From contig NZ_JACHIF010000006.1 of NCBI RefSeq assembly GCF_014203045.1, positions 62,001 through 126,000 of the forward strand: a stretch of DNA of 64,000 nt, read 5' to 3'. The position numbers and the translations under genes are program-made. This document shows positions 42,501-52,200 of the stretch, piece by piece. The DNA is from Prosthecobacter dejongeii (GTDB lineage: Bacteria > Verrucomicrobiota > Verrucomicrobiia > Verrucomicrobiales > Verrucomicrobiaceae). The notes beneath the pieces are model-generated. The model searched no databases. It had not been told where the DNA came from and saw nothing but the letters and a program-made list of their open reading frames with translations. The stretch's first letter is position 1. Each line of letters opens with the position of its first letter.

Positions 42501-45500
42501 TTGAGCATGACCTGACCGTTCTGGGTCAAAGCTAAGTTGTATGGTACATAACCGGTGATCTTCGGACTAGCTAATCGAGTGCCCGTAGAGTTCAATTGCA
42601 CCAGCGGCAGGTTGTAGTTATTTTGCGTCATCCATAAACTGCCATCCGCCTGGAGGGCAATGGATTTCGGGTAACCTTCGGCTGAAGAGAATTCAGGATC
42701 TAAAGTCCAGTCGGCATTCAGTCTCGCAAGTCCAGAGCGAAATGTTCCTGCTATAATTGCAAAGTTTCCTGCGATCATCCATTTGCCTGAGGCGGCACGT
42801 TCGATGATAGAAACGCCGCTACTCCCATAGACGAAATTAATGGGTTCTTCGATGTGTTTAGAACCATCGATGTTCAAACGCACTAAGTAACTCGCAGAGG
42901 CACCATTAACTTCGGTGAAGCTACCTCCCACCACAATATGGCCTGAGTCGTCTAGGGCGAGGGCTTCAACTAGGCCATTGAAATTCGGGCGAAAATCACT
43001 GTCCAAAGACCCATCTGGGAGGAAGCGGATAAGGCGTCCCAAAGATTTTCCAGGGATGGCGAGATTTTCGCCCCCCACCAGAATTTTTCCATCAGGCTGT
43101 CTCAAAGCACAAAAAACTTCGGACGAAGCAACTCCCATAGGCCTAAAATCTGGAAGTAACTGTCCTTCACGATTCAATAAGGCGACGGGTGTACGATAAG
43201 ATCCGTTAAACAAAGAAAGATTTCCGAAAATCAAGTAATCACCGTTGTCCAACTGTTGAATGCCGTTGACTTGATCGCTTGAGAGGAAGTCCGGATTAAA
43301 GGCGGACTCCAGAGCACCCGTAGCGTTTATTTTTTTCAGGTAGGGCTCCGTGGTGGATGGGCTGACGAGGCTCCCATCGGGAGTGATGGAGAGGGATGAA
43401 TGAGTCTTATGCTGAGCAGCATCGCTGGCATATGCGAAATCAAGGTCGCCAGCTATAGGGGGTCTTCTTGCTAGGAGGATGCGATACGTTTGTTTGGTCA
43501 CGCCATCCAGTGCGACCACTTCTAAATCAACAGTTTGAATATTACCCGTGAATATGATGGGTAATTCATAATATTCAGTTTCGTAACTTTTTTTCGAAAG
43601 CGGTGTGCCATTAGAATTGATTTGGTCTACATGGTCCTCCGTTTCGAGCCTTAAAGCGAGGGAGTAAGCCTTATAAGGCAATGAGATTGTATAAAGTTTG
43701 CGGACGGGACTGACGGTAGAATCTGTGTAGTTCGGGCTTGAATATGGGTTGGAAAGTTGGGCGTAAACATTCTTGATATTGGTATTCCTTCCCAAAGCTC
43801 CTTGCCCAGAAAGGTGCACACTGAAAATTGGTGTATTTGGGTCGTTGCTATGAATCTCAAAGCTGCTGCTCAACGCCTCGGGTCGGGAAGGTCGGAAGGT
43901 CGCTGTGAAGCTGGCTTCCTGGCCTGGCCAGAGCAGGCCTGGAAGACCACTAGTTTCCAGAATGATTAGTGAGGACGGGCAGCGAAGGCTTTTCAAAGAC
44001 AAGGGGGCAAGTCCTGTATTGCGGACTTTAAAGGTCTTGGCCACAAAGCGTTCATTGAGGAAGTCAAAGCTCGCGTTGGTCGAAGGCAAGACTGCGCCAG
44101 CCGGATCTTCGATCACCATTTGAGGCGTGGTTAGATCCAAAGAACACACTTGTTCGACAAGACCCGAGGATCCGTTGTAATGCCCACTGTACGTCCTCCC
44201 GCGTGCACGGACCAAGCCACTAGCCGGTAATGACAAACCATTCATTTCCCAGCCACCCGTGACGCGTATGCCGCTGCCGAGGTGAGTCCAAGTGACGCCA
44301 GCATCGGTGCTCAATTCAAAAGTGGTGTAGGCGACAGCGGGGCTAGATCCTCCGCGCAGCCAGTTGATCGTAGTTCCGCCCGTGGTCGTCAGGGTTTCAG
44401 ATGCCGGGCTGTTTTCAAGGCGAGTGATCAGGTTCGGGGCTGTGCTACTTTGTAGCCCGCGTCTGTTCAGACCTAGAAAAACTCGACCGTCGTTTTGCAG
44501 AGTGACACCGCTGACCGTCCTCAAAGGATTTCTTGCAAAGGTGGAGTCGAGGGTGGCTGTGGACTCAATCCTGGCGATACCGTTGTAAGGGACTTGAGAA
44601 GCAAAATTATAAAAGTCCCCTCCAATAATGAATCGACCATCCGCCTGCGCACCGATGGACAAAACTGTGTCATTGAGATAAACTGCGGAACTATCCAAGC
44701 TGCCATCGGTATTTAAAACCGCCAGTCGAGACCGAGTGATTCCATTGATTCGGCCGAAGAATCCGCCAATGACAACTTTACCGTTGGGCTGGAATGCGAA
44801 GGCGGTGACAGGATCGACAGTGTTATTTACGATCGAGCTCGTGGCAATGAAGCTAGAATCCACACTCCCATCTGCATTCAGACGGCCAATGCCTCTTTGA
44901 ACTTGGGTGTCTGCGCGGGTCCAAGAAAAAGAGCCTCCGATCAGGATTTTTTCATCCGGCTGCAAGGCCATGCCATAAACTCGTGCGTTGATGGACGGAT
45001 TGAAGCTTTCATCTAAAGTTCCATCTGCCTCAAGACGTGCAAGGTAGGGGCGGGCCACACCTGCGACGGTTAAAAATGTGCCACCGATCATGATGCGGCC
45101 ATTCGGATAAACCAGGATGCTATTGATAGAGCCCCCCAAGATTTCTGGGGTAAAGCTGGTGTCAATCGTACTGTCAGGAAGCAGGCGGTAAAGGGTGTTT
45201 TTAGAAATCGTTGTATCTGTGCTCGCAAATGCACCTGCGACCAAAAGTTTGCCATCATTCAAAACCGCAATGGCCTGAGGTTCGATGGGTATCCGTGTTT
45301 CGAAAGGAGTATCACGACTGCCGTCAGGATTGAGCCTGGTGATAAATGGTCGGATGTCTTCATTCACGTCAAAAAAATACCCGCCAATCACGATCTTCCC
45401 ATCGGGCTGCACAGCGGTGGCTCTCACTGATTGGCCAGAGCGGATAGGGCCGTAAGCCCTGCCTTTAAAAGTCACATCCACATCCCCAGGCGCGGCGGGG

Positions 45501-45565
45501 GCCAGGGTGGTGAGGACCAGCCAGCAGAGGCTGAGTAGGCAGGGGGGTAGGATATTTTTTGCCAT
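39533..45565 (-). CDS. Giant exported delta-60 repeat and Ig-like protein
   Basis: This protein of about 2010 residues has a signal peptide (SLCWLVLTTLAPAAPGD). Two blocks of delta-60 repeats follow, at about 30-380 and 700-1030, with units such as LQPDEKILIGGSFSW and RLNPDGSRDTPF; these are predicted beta-propeller-like. ASH/choice-of-anchor modules come next (TFKVRNTGLAPLSLKSLRC, TLQLTNTGGSSLLNI), along with a cadherin-like beta-sandwich (about 600-690), a fibronectin-like segment and a putative Ig domain (LPPGLTIDHEGWIRGIPTKAG). The start is the ATG before the signal. No sorting tail is visible. The role is unknown; the architecture suggests a secreted surface or adhesion protein. Confidence 0.85.
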   Translation of the reverse strand: MAKNILPPCLLSLCWLVLTTLAPAAPGDVDVTFKGRAYGPIRSGQSVRATAVQPDGKIVIGGYFFDVNEDIRPFITRLNPDGSRDTPFETRIPIEPQAIAVLNDGKLLVAGAFASTDTTISKNTLYRLLPDSTIDTSFTPEILGGSINSILVYPNGRIMIGGTFLTVAGVARPYLARLEADGTLDESFNPSINARVYGMALQPDEKILIGGSFSWTRADTQVQRGIGRLNADGSVDSSFIATSSIVNNTVDPVTAFAFQPNGKVVIGGFFGRINGITRSRLAVLNTDGSLDSSAVYLNDTVLSIGAQADGRFIIGGDFYNFASQVPYNGIARIESTATLDSTFARNPLRTVSGVTLQNDGRVFLGLNRRGLQSSTAPNLITRLENSPASETLTTTGGTTINWLRGGSSPAVAYTTFELSTDAGVTWTHLGSGIRVTGGWEMNGLSLPASGLVRARGRTYSGHYNGSSGLVEQVCSLDLTTPQMVIEDPAGAVLPSTNASFDFLNERFVAKTFKVRNTGLAPLSLKSLRCPSSLIILETSGLPGLLWPGQEASFTATFRPSRPEALSSSFEIHSNDPNTPIFSVHLSGQGALGRNTNIKNVYAQLSNPYSSPNYTDSTVSPVRKLYTISLPYKAYSLALRLETEDHVDQINSNGTPLSKKSYETEYYELPIIFTGNIQTVDLEVVALDGVTKQTYRILLARRPPIAGDLDFAYASDAAQHKTHSSLSITPDGSLVSPSTTEPYLKKINATGALESAFNPDFLSSDQVNGIQQLDNGDYLIFGNLSLFNGSYRTPVALLNREGQLLPDFRPMGVASSEVFCALRQPDGKILVGGENLAIPGKSLGRLIRFLPDGSLDSDFRPNFNGLVEALALDDSGHIVVGGSFTEVNGASASYLVRLNIDGSKHIEEPINFVYGSSGVSIIERAASGKWMIAGNFAIIAGTFRSGLARLNADWTLDPEFSSAEGYPKSIALQADGSLWMTQNNYNLPLVQLNSTGTRLASPKITGYVPYNLALTQNGQVMLNGHFSEINDIPREGLSRLHNVPATQELTVPNASRIQWLRGGSSPEARRVFFELSTDQGGTWTKLSEGTRITGGWEATGLHLPQAGRIRARAVVGSGYNNKSSGLVETISPDFQFAAPAMVVQVDDETLPSGAEVAFDEVGLKTGVETRTLQLTNTGGSSLLNIRAQLTGAAANQFLIRSQPSTELFPEDGSTVIVEFRPTKAGDKSATLEIVSNDPTTPVFSLNLTGSGTKAILSKVTTLAVADLTGASVTLKGVVDPQGAAQTVIFEYGLTAQLGQQVVAQPGTIAEGEGATEVQAALTTLSPHTRYFYRIRSSGTLGSAAGKILTFTTLNAVPVGAPDQFIVVYGSNGRLPVLSNDQDPDGDAFSLNTVSALIPSEVGSVRKVGEEIVFTANNPFHAVPASFTYTLKDAWGGVSAPVEVNIFQNEAILSGPSNVSAVAQTLYINVRTEGIWSVTQAPAWLRPLQSAGAGNGSAIFDLQANVGKTSRTGVIKIGHSFFTLIQSAAAVPEGPPIIFAPDELYPVARVARYFELFFPTQNLPAIFTVKNLPPGLTIDHEGWIRGIPTKAGRYDLQIQARNAAGSSVATNSFTLEVEPLSEALIGAYEGYFVPSNPEDLGLSGRYQFQVTPSGSYTGKIFFGSKSVPMKGLIESASNETGSFTIRQRFQSAATVADRVQLNVTPTGVVMTLDSEYSAPPPITNQGWKIPWNGKDVQAAAYVGLHTFKISSGAFIAYLPRGDGFGSVSITAKTGAARLVGRLPDGTAFTTATFAGAASGSNQQSQVLLYQSLYKDRGFFGGVLTLVPGTTPAENTVYGNAVWVKQPVDPKTKDVVYPQGIRHPYLILSGSALPRVAAGGVVMGVPNGTPQNAELRFQYGGLAAEETLAVTLSNPSAKGVTQKAVVLAGENATATLPKVDATTGLFNGELSLPGPVKALDRKVAFMGQLVRIGTETRGYGFFLLPQLPAEGETLKTAPQLSGQVILSPAEGEE

Positions 45566-45661
45566 GAACGCTAGGCGGATAATGCCTAGGTGCATCGGTA
45601 AAGTCAATGTAACGATCTATCCTTTAGCCCCCATAAAGGTCGGGGTATGCGACCGCCTCTT

Positions 45662-47629
45662 TCACTCCTTCGTCAGCTTCAGCAGGGCGTCCACATCGCC
45701 GTATTTGACGGCACCTGGGACGAAATTCACATCCCAGGAGGACTTTAAATCGGCGAAGCGGAAGCCTTCCAGATCCGCAGTGACGCCATCCAGCGCGAGG
45801 ACGGTGCCGGTGACCAGGGCGATGGGGCCAGCACCTTCCAGGCCGTGGATTTTGAGCTGCTTCACGGGATACTTTTCCTGGCTCTGCATCATGGTCAACA
45901 TCGTCATGGCATCGTGCACACGGCGAGCCAGGAGGGTGGGATTATAACCAAAGGTGTAACCGCTGAATTCGCGAAAGTCGTTGGCTTTGGCCTTCAGGTT
46001 GTCTCCCGCCTTAGGCTGCTCGGTCATGCCGCGCAGGTAAAGATCGGGACAGGCGATGGCGATGCCTTGATCCAGCAGCTTTTGAGCGGCGGGTGTGGGG
46101 CCTGCGGCGGTGAGGACGGAGTCGCTGCCCTTGAGGCTCAGCCACAGGGTGGCCTCGCCCTGCCAGTTTTTCGGGTAGAGGAAGACAGCGTGCAGGGTTT
46201 CCTCGTCGCGGGTGTTTTGGATGCGACCTTGGACGATGAAGTGATCGGCCTTCTCTTCCTTTTTCACCATTTCATAGGCGACTTCCTGCGGAGTGGGTTG
46301 GGGGCGGCCCACTATGGTCTTCCAGGCTTCGCCCACGATGTTGCGCAATGCGGTGGTATCGTCCTTCTGGATGAGGGCGGTGATGTTCTTTTCATCCTGC
46401 GCCGTCATCCAGTCGCAGACGGCTTTTTCATGGGCCTCTCCCACCGCATTGCCCGTAGGGGCAGGGTGTTCGGCGGTCCAGACGGTCATGTCGGCCTTGG
46501 TAGAAAAAGTGAAGTCGCGCTCCTGAATGGGGCTTTTTTGGCCTAACTGGAAGTGCTGGTTAAAGAACTCATACATCGCCAGCCGGGAGGGCAGATTGTA
46601 GTTATGCGGAAACTGGGTGGCGATGTGGGCGGTGACCTTGTCTGGCACGCCCAGTTTGGCATAAAGATCCTTCAGATCTGGCAGGCCCTTGGTGGCTAGT
46701 TCTTTTGTCCAATCATCCGCAGCGGTGATGCCCAGCGGGCGTGGGGCGGTGAGCGCGGCGATGTCCACGTTCCCCTGGCCGATGCGCAGGTAGTGGCCGT
46801 TTTCACAGGTGCAGCCGCCCTGCATGGCGGTGGAGACCATCACGCAGGGAAATGCCGCTTTGATCCGCGGGTCGATGCCCGTGATCATCATCGTCTGGGT
46901 GCCGCCCCCGCTGGCCCCCGTGCAGCCGATGCGGTCCGGGTCGATACCCTCCAGACTCAGCAGGAAATCCAGCGCGCGCACGCTGTTCCAGGTGTGCAGG
47001 CCCAGGTAGGTCTGCAGACGCAGATCTGCCTGGGGGCTAAGGAAGCCGGCCTGCCCCGCCCCGTGGCGGTGGAGGGGAAATTGGATGGAGTCGGCATTGC
47101 CCAGCGTATCGTAATGAAAGGCTGCGCAGCCCATGCGGGCCAGATGCACGCAGCGCGCCTGCAGCGGGGAGCGGGCGGCAGATTCGCGCTCTTCGGCTCC
47201 AGTTTCGATCTGCTTTTTTACTACTGCACTGCCTGCACCTTCATCCATGAAACGGCCATTCGGCCAGTGACCGTGGGGACATAAGATGGCGGGGATCTTG
47301 CCACTGTGTTTTTTTGGCAGATACAGGCTGCCTGTCACATAGTGGCCCGGCAGGCTTTCAAAAAACACCCGGTCAATCGTGTAGTCATCCCGCTCCACCC
47401 GACCATGGATGGTGGCCTTCAGCGGAGTCTTTTCCGGCATTGGCCACAGGCCATTGGCTAGGAGCACGCGTTTTTCGATCTCCGCCCGCCGCTCCTGCCA
47501 CGCCGCTGCATCCGCCACTGGGGTAAAGGGAAAGTAGCCATTAAGATCCCGCATCGGTCGCGCATTGTCCATACCGGAAGCAGAGGCCGTGAGGAGTAGG
47601 AGGCAGGGGAGAAGGAGCCGAGCTTTCAT
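45662..47629 (-). CDS. Exported alpha/beta-hydrolase (acetyl-xylan-esterase-like)
   Basis: This 655-residue protein has an N-terminal signal (LLPCLLLLTASASG). The hydrolase fold begins with GHYVTGSLYLPKKHSGKIP and an oxyanion region CPHGHWPNG. The nucleophile elbow is CTGASGGGTQT (GxSxG). DPRIKAAFPCVMVSTAMQGGC and later QFPHNYNLP are typical of large verrucomicrobial and planctomycetal esterases annotated as acetyl xylan esterase or dienelactone-type hydrolases. It probably deacylates polysaccharides in the periplasm or outside the cell (inference). The start is the ATG before the signal sequence, on which the coding case rests. It stands alone, divergent from lysC. Confidence 0.8.
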   Translation of the reverse strand: MKARLLLPCLLLLTASASGMDNARPMRDLNGYFPFTPVADAAAWQERRAEIEKRVLLANGLWPMPEKTPLKATIHGRVERDDYTIDRVFFESLPGHYVTGSLYLPKKHSGKIPAILCPHGHWPNGRFMDEGAGSAVVKKQIETGAEERESAARSPLQARCVHLARMGCAAFHYDTLGNADSIQFPLHRHGAGQAGFLSPQADLRLQTYLGLHTWNSVRALDFLLSLEGIDPDRIGCTGASGGGTQTMMITGIDPRIKAAFPCVMVSTAMQGGCTCENGHYLRIGQGNVDIAALTAPRPLGITAADDWTKELATKGLPDLKDLYAKLGVPDKVTAHIATQFPHNYNLPSRLAMYEFFNQHFQLGQKSPIQERDFTFSTKADMTVWTAEHPAPTGNAVGEAHEKAVCDWMTAQDEKNITALIQKDDTTALRNIVGEAWKTIVGRPQPTPQEVAYEMVKKEEKADHFIVQGRIQNTRDEETLHAVFLYPKNWQGEATLWLSLKGSDSVLTAAGPTPAAQKLLDQGIAIACPDLYLRGMTEQPKAGDNLKAKANDFREFSGYTFGYNPTLLARRVHDAMTMLTMMQSQEKYPVKQLKIHGLEGAGPIALVTGTVLALDGVTADLEGFRFADLKSSWDVNFVPGAVKYGDVDALLKLTKE

Positions 47630-47782
47630 GGTGGAGAGGAGCAGGATGAGAGAGAAGATCGTGCTTTGGGAAGGAAAATTGCAGCCATTCCGCTGGTTCC
47701 CGGCCCACAAGGGCCCCCGCAAACGTGATTTCTCGTTTGCACCCCCCGCAGGTCGTGCCACTTTCGCCGCCCTTTCTCAGCC

Positions 47783-49009
47783 ATGGCCCTCATTGTCCAG
47801 AAATACGGCGGTACCTCCGTCGGCAATCCAGAACGCATCCGGAACTGCGCACGCCGCATTCTGGAAACTCAGCGCGCTGGCCACCAGGTCGTCGCCGTCG
47901 TCTCCGCCATGTCGGGCGTGACGGATAACCTCATCCGCCTGGCCAAAGAAGTGTCCCCTGAGCAGGACCCCAGCGAGCGTGAAATGGACGTCCTCCTTTC
48001 CACCGGAGAGCAGACCACCATCGCCCTCACCGCCATGGCCATCAATGCCCTGGGGGGCAAAGCCGTCTCCCTCACCGGAGCGCAGGCTGGCATCTCCACG
48101 GACCGCATGCATACCAAGGCACGCATCGTCAACATCACGCCAGATGCCGTGCATAAGATGCTGGATGAAGGCAACATCGTCATGCTGGCAGGCTTTCAGG
48201 GTGAAACCGCCAGTGGCGAGATCACCACGCTCGGCCGGGGCGGCAGTGACCTCACCGCCATCGCCATGGCCGCCGCTATCAAGGCTGACCTCTGCCAGAT
48301 TTACACCGATGTGGATGGCGTGTACACTTGCGACCCTCGCGTGGTGAAGTGCGCGACGAAGATCGAAGAAATCAGCTATGACGAGATGCTGGAAATGGCC
48401 AGCAGCGGCAGCAAGGTGATGCAGAGCCGGAGCGTCGAGTTTGCGAAAAAATTTGGCGTGCGTTTTGAAGTGCGCAGCAGCCTCAACAACAACCCAGGAA
48501 CCCTCGTGAAAGAAGAAACCCCCGGTATGGAATCCGTCGTCGTGCGCGGCGTCAGCCTTGAGCGCAATCAGGCCAAGATCACCATTGATGACGTGCCAGA
48601 TCGCCCGGGCATCTCGTCCGTCATCTTTGGTGCCATCGCCGGTGCCAACATCATGATTGACATGATCGTGCAGAACGTCTCGTTCGATGGCGAAACAGAC
48701 ATCTCCTTCACCCTTAGTGCCGCAGACCTGCCGAAGGCTGAAAAAGCCTTGCGTGACATCCTCTCCACCCTCGGTGACAAAGTGACCCTGCGCACTGAGT
48801 CTGGCGTGGCCAAGCTCAGCGTGGTGGGCATCGGCATGCGCAGCCACAGCGGCGTCGCGGCCAAGATGTTCAAAGCCCTGGCCGACGTCAGCGTGAACAT
48901 CCTCATGATCTCCACCAGCGAGATCAAGACCGCTGTCATCGTGCAGGAGGCTGATATCGAAACCGCCTCCCGTGCCGTGCACACCGCCTTTGGCTTGGAC
49001 GCCGCCTAA
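47783..49009 (+). CDS. lysC: Aspartate kinase
   Basis: It catalyses phosphorylation of aspartate, the first step toward lysine, threonine, methionine and diaminopimelate. The kinase domain opens with VQKYGGTSVGNPERI and contains STGEQTTIALTAMA and TLGRGGSDLTAIAMAAAI. TDVDGVYTCDPR near residue 180 follows the nucleotide region. Two ACT domains (about 265-335 and 345-405) end the protein, the sites of feedback control by lysine or threonine. Length (408) is normal for the single-function class. No riboswitch-like leader is apparent. A strong terminator follows. Confidence 0.95.
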   Translation: MALIVQKYGGTSVGNPERIRNCARRILETQRAGHQVVAVVSAMSGVTDNLIRLAKEVSPEQDPSEREMDVLLSTGEQTTIALTAMAINALGGKAVSLTGAQAGISTDRMHTKARIVNITPDAVHKMLDEGNIVMLAGFQGETASGEITTLGRGGSDLTAIAMAAAIKADLCQIYTDVDGVYTCDPRVVKCATKIEEISYDEMLEMASSGSKVMQSRSVEFAKKFGVRFEVRSSLNNNPGTLVKEETPGMESVVVRGVSLERNQAKITIDDVPDRPGISSVIFGAIAGANIMIDMIVQNVSFDGETDISFTLSAADLPKAEKALRDILSTLGDKVTLRTESGVAKLSVVGIGMRSHSGVAAKMFKALADVSVNILMISTSEIKTAVIVQEADIETASRAVHTAFGLDAA

Positions 49010-49039
49010 CTATAAAAGCGCGAGTTACCCCTTCGGAGG

Positions 49040-49074
49040 CCTTTGGCAGCGTTTGCCAAAGGTCTCTTTTTTTT
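49040..49074 (+). terminator. Rho-independent terminator of lysC
   Basis: A 9-bp stem CCTTTGGCA / TGCCAAAGG with a 5-nt loop is followed by TCTC and a run of eight T on the plus strand, starting 31 bp after the lysC stop. Confidence 0.92.
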
Positions 49075-49217
49075 GACGTGCCACCAGCTCCCTGGAGCGC
49101 CATAAAAAGGTCGTCTCCGTTTGAGCGAAGTTGGTTAGGTGGTGTCCGCTGCGGGGCGCATCGGCAGTCCGTCGGAATGGGTTTGATCACGTTGGCCAAA
49201 TCCCAAGACCTCTCACA

Positions 49218-52200
49218 TCATTCGCTGGCAGAGGTCTCCACGCGGACGCGGGCGAAGCGGCGCTTCTGGATTTCGATACTGGGATGCAGTCGTACTTGGA
49301 CCAATTCAGTCACGCCATCTCCGGTAGGGGTGATGGAGAGGTATTCAATGGGGGCTGACAGAGGTTGCCAGGCCTGGAGGCCATCGCTGGTTTCCACCTG
49401 GTAAAGAACCTGGGAGGGATTGCTGATGAGGCGGCGGTAGCTGAGGATGAGGTGGGTCTGGCCCGTATCTGGATGTTTGGCCGCTGAGATGATGGGCAGG
49501 GCTTTGGACGGAGAATGGCTTGCTGTGTGGAAGGCATAATCCATCAGGGAAGTGATGCCATCGCCATTGGCGTCCGCTTCGGGATCCGTGATGCGGGTGA
49601 TGGTCCACGTGACGTTGCGGACATTGGGCGGCACGGCCTTGTCGGTGGCGGTGAGGGTGAAAGTATTGAGTCCTTCGGCCAGCGATAGAGCCGGCGCGCT
49701 CCAGTTTGCGAAGGCATCCTGGGAGATGCCCACGATGTCATTCACCATCACGTTGCTGATGCCACTGACGGAGTCTGTCCCCGCACCGCCTAGATTCACC
49801 CGATCAAGGGCTGTGAGGCCCCCGGATGGCTGGGTGAAGGCGAGGGTGGGAGGGGTGGCATCTTGGGTGGAGCGCTCCACCGGTGACCACTTGCCCAAGG
49901 CCCCGCCAGTCCGCGCACGACCCCGGAAGTGATAGAGCTTCCCATCCGTCAATGGGCTGAAAAGGTGCTGCGGAGAGGTCACGTAGCCGCTGGACGCGGC
50001 ATCGCTGAAGTCCGCCTGCGTGGCCCGCTGAAATTCATATTCGTAGCCATCACCCAAAGATTCACCGCTGAGGGTATTGGAAAGCCCCCCCGTAAAAAGC
50101 GGCTCTGAAGCGAGGACAAAGTCCTCCACCACCACGACATCCAGCGGATCGGAGAGGCCAAAAAGAGCGGCATTTGCAGCGTCTCGTGCCTTCAGGCGGA
50201 GGCCACTGCCACTGTCCAGCAGGGTGATCTGCCCACTCCACGTGGCTCCGTTGAAGGGGCCACTGGTTTCAGGGCTGAGGGGGACTTCTTGGTCGGCGCG
50301 GCGGAGCCGTAAATTTGGCAGGCCATTGTAGGCGAGAGGGGTGGGATAGTTCCCTGCCCAGGTCAGGGGGTCTCCATAACCACTATCAGTCCGAAAGGCG
50401 AGGGTGCGGTAGTCACTGGTGATGGTGGTGCGGGTGGTGCCGTCCGTGGTAAAACCCGCATTGTTAAAACTGATGTCCACCATGAGGTTTCGTGTACCAT
50501 CGTAGTCAAAAGGGGTGGTGAAAACGAACCAGGTCCAGCCTGGAGTGCTGAAGGTTTGTTCCGTTGCATAGACGGTGGTCCACTCTTCATTTTCCCAGGT
50601 CAAACCCGCGCTAAGGTAGTCGGTCTTCGTGGTGTGTTTGAGCCGCAGGGTAAACTGGGTCAAAGGCTGCCCTGGGGGCGTGTTGACTTCGATCGCTAGT
50701 GCGGTGAGTCGCCCTGCGGGCCCAGCCTCAGCCGGGGTGTAGATAATCTGGCTGCGGGCATCGTGGTAGTTGGTCGCCAGAGGAAAGGTCCACGGGTAGG
50801 TACCCGTTCCGGTGGTGGATTCGGGTTGTTTGAGCTGCGCAGTGAACGGGGTCTGGCTCTCATAACGGGCTAGAGGAATGTCATACTGGTCCACCGCCGT
50901 CACTCGCACGGGGAAGGACACACCTAGAGCCACCGCGGCGGGGGTGGGGTCCCACACAAAGTGGTGTAGAGGGCCCACGGGTGGCGTTTTAAAGGACCAA
51001 ATGGCTCCAGAGCGTGTGGCACTGCCGCGGCGTGCCACGATGCGCCAGTAATACTGCGTGGCGGAGCGGAGCCCAGGCAAAGGGAACTGCCAGGTGGTGG
51101 CGCTGGTGCTGCCTAGAAGTTCCGTGGGGTCTGGCCGGGTGCCAAAGTAGATTTGATAGCTTTCTGGGGAGGCTCCACTGTCCGCATCATACTGCCAGGT
51201 GAGGCTGGTTTTAGGATGCGTGGGGTCTTGCCCATTGGTGGGGGTGGGCAGCACGGGTAGAGCAGGCACTTCATCATCCGTCACGCTCATGCTGGTTGTC
51301 GCGGTGAGGAAGCTGGCGCTGCTGGCGGTGACGGTCACGACTTGGTCCCCATCAGTCAGCACATCGTCTTGCAGTTGCAGGGCAAACCGGGCCGAGGCAC
51401 TGCCTGCGGGGATGGTCACGGTCGCTGGGACGGTTAGCTCGGTGGTATCACTGCTGGTTAGGTTCACCGTGAGTGCGGTGGCTAGCAGGCCTGCCACATT
51501 GACGCTGCCGCCTTCATTGAGTGTGCCCGCACTTTCCCGGCGTTTGGCTGGCAGAGTGAGGGTGATCTGGCGGGACTCATTGTCCGTGACGGTCAGGTTA
51601 CGTTGGGCGTTAGGCCAGTTGGTGACGGCAGCAGTGAGCGTGACGGTTTGACTGCCATCAATGACGACATCTTCCGGAAAAGTGAGCGGGATGGAGACGC
51701 TCTGCTGGCCTTGGGGGAGGGTGACAGTGGCGGGAACTTGCATCTCCGTGGTATCGCTGGATTGCAGAGAAATGACGATGTTGGCCTCAGCAGGCTGGGC
51801 CAGTTGCAGGCTCGCGCTGTGGAGGACTTCGCCGCTGCCTTCCACAAAACTGGCTGGCGTGTTGAGGGTCAAAACGCCTTGTTCATCATCGTGCACCAGC
51901 ATGGTCGCGACGCTGGTGGGGTAATCCAGGGCAGTGGCGGTGACGGTGACGGGCTGGCTACCGTCCACGAAGATGTCCTGAATGGCCGAGACTTCAAAAT
52001 TCACCTCCAGGGCCCCAGCGGGGACAGTGACGTAAAACGGCAGATGGAGTTCTGCCCCAGGGCGGCTGGAGGCCAGATTGACAATCAGAGGCGCGGGTGG
52101 GGCCGGGTTCACGCGGATCCTGGCGGGACCTGCGGAGCTGCCTTCGATCAGGGAAGCAGGGAGCGTGAGCGTCATCTGGTGCTTCGGCGCACCTAGGATC

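Noticed and set aside
47630..47782. Lysine riboswitch or leader before the aspartate kinase gene
   Set aside because: Only about 150 bp separate it from the divergent gene, and I could not identify the conserved core or a terminator hairpin.
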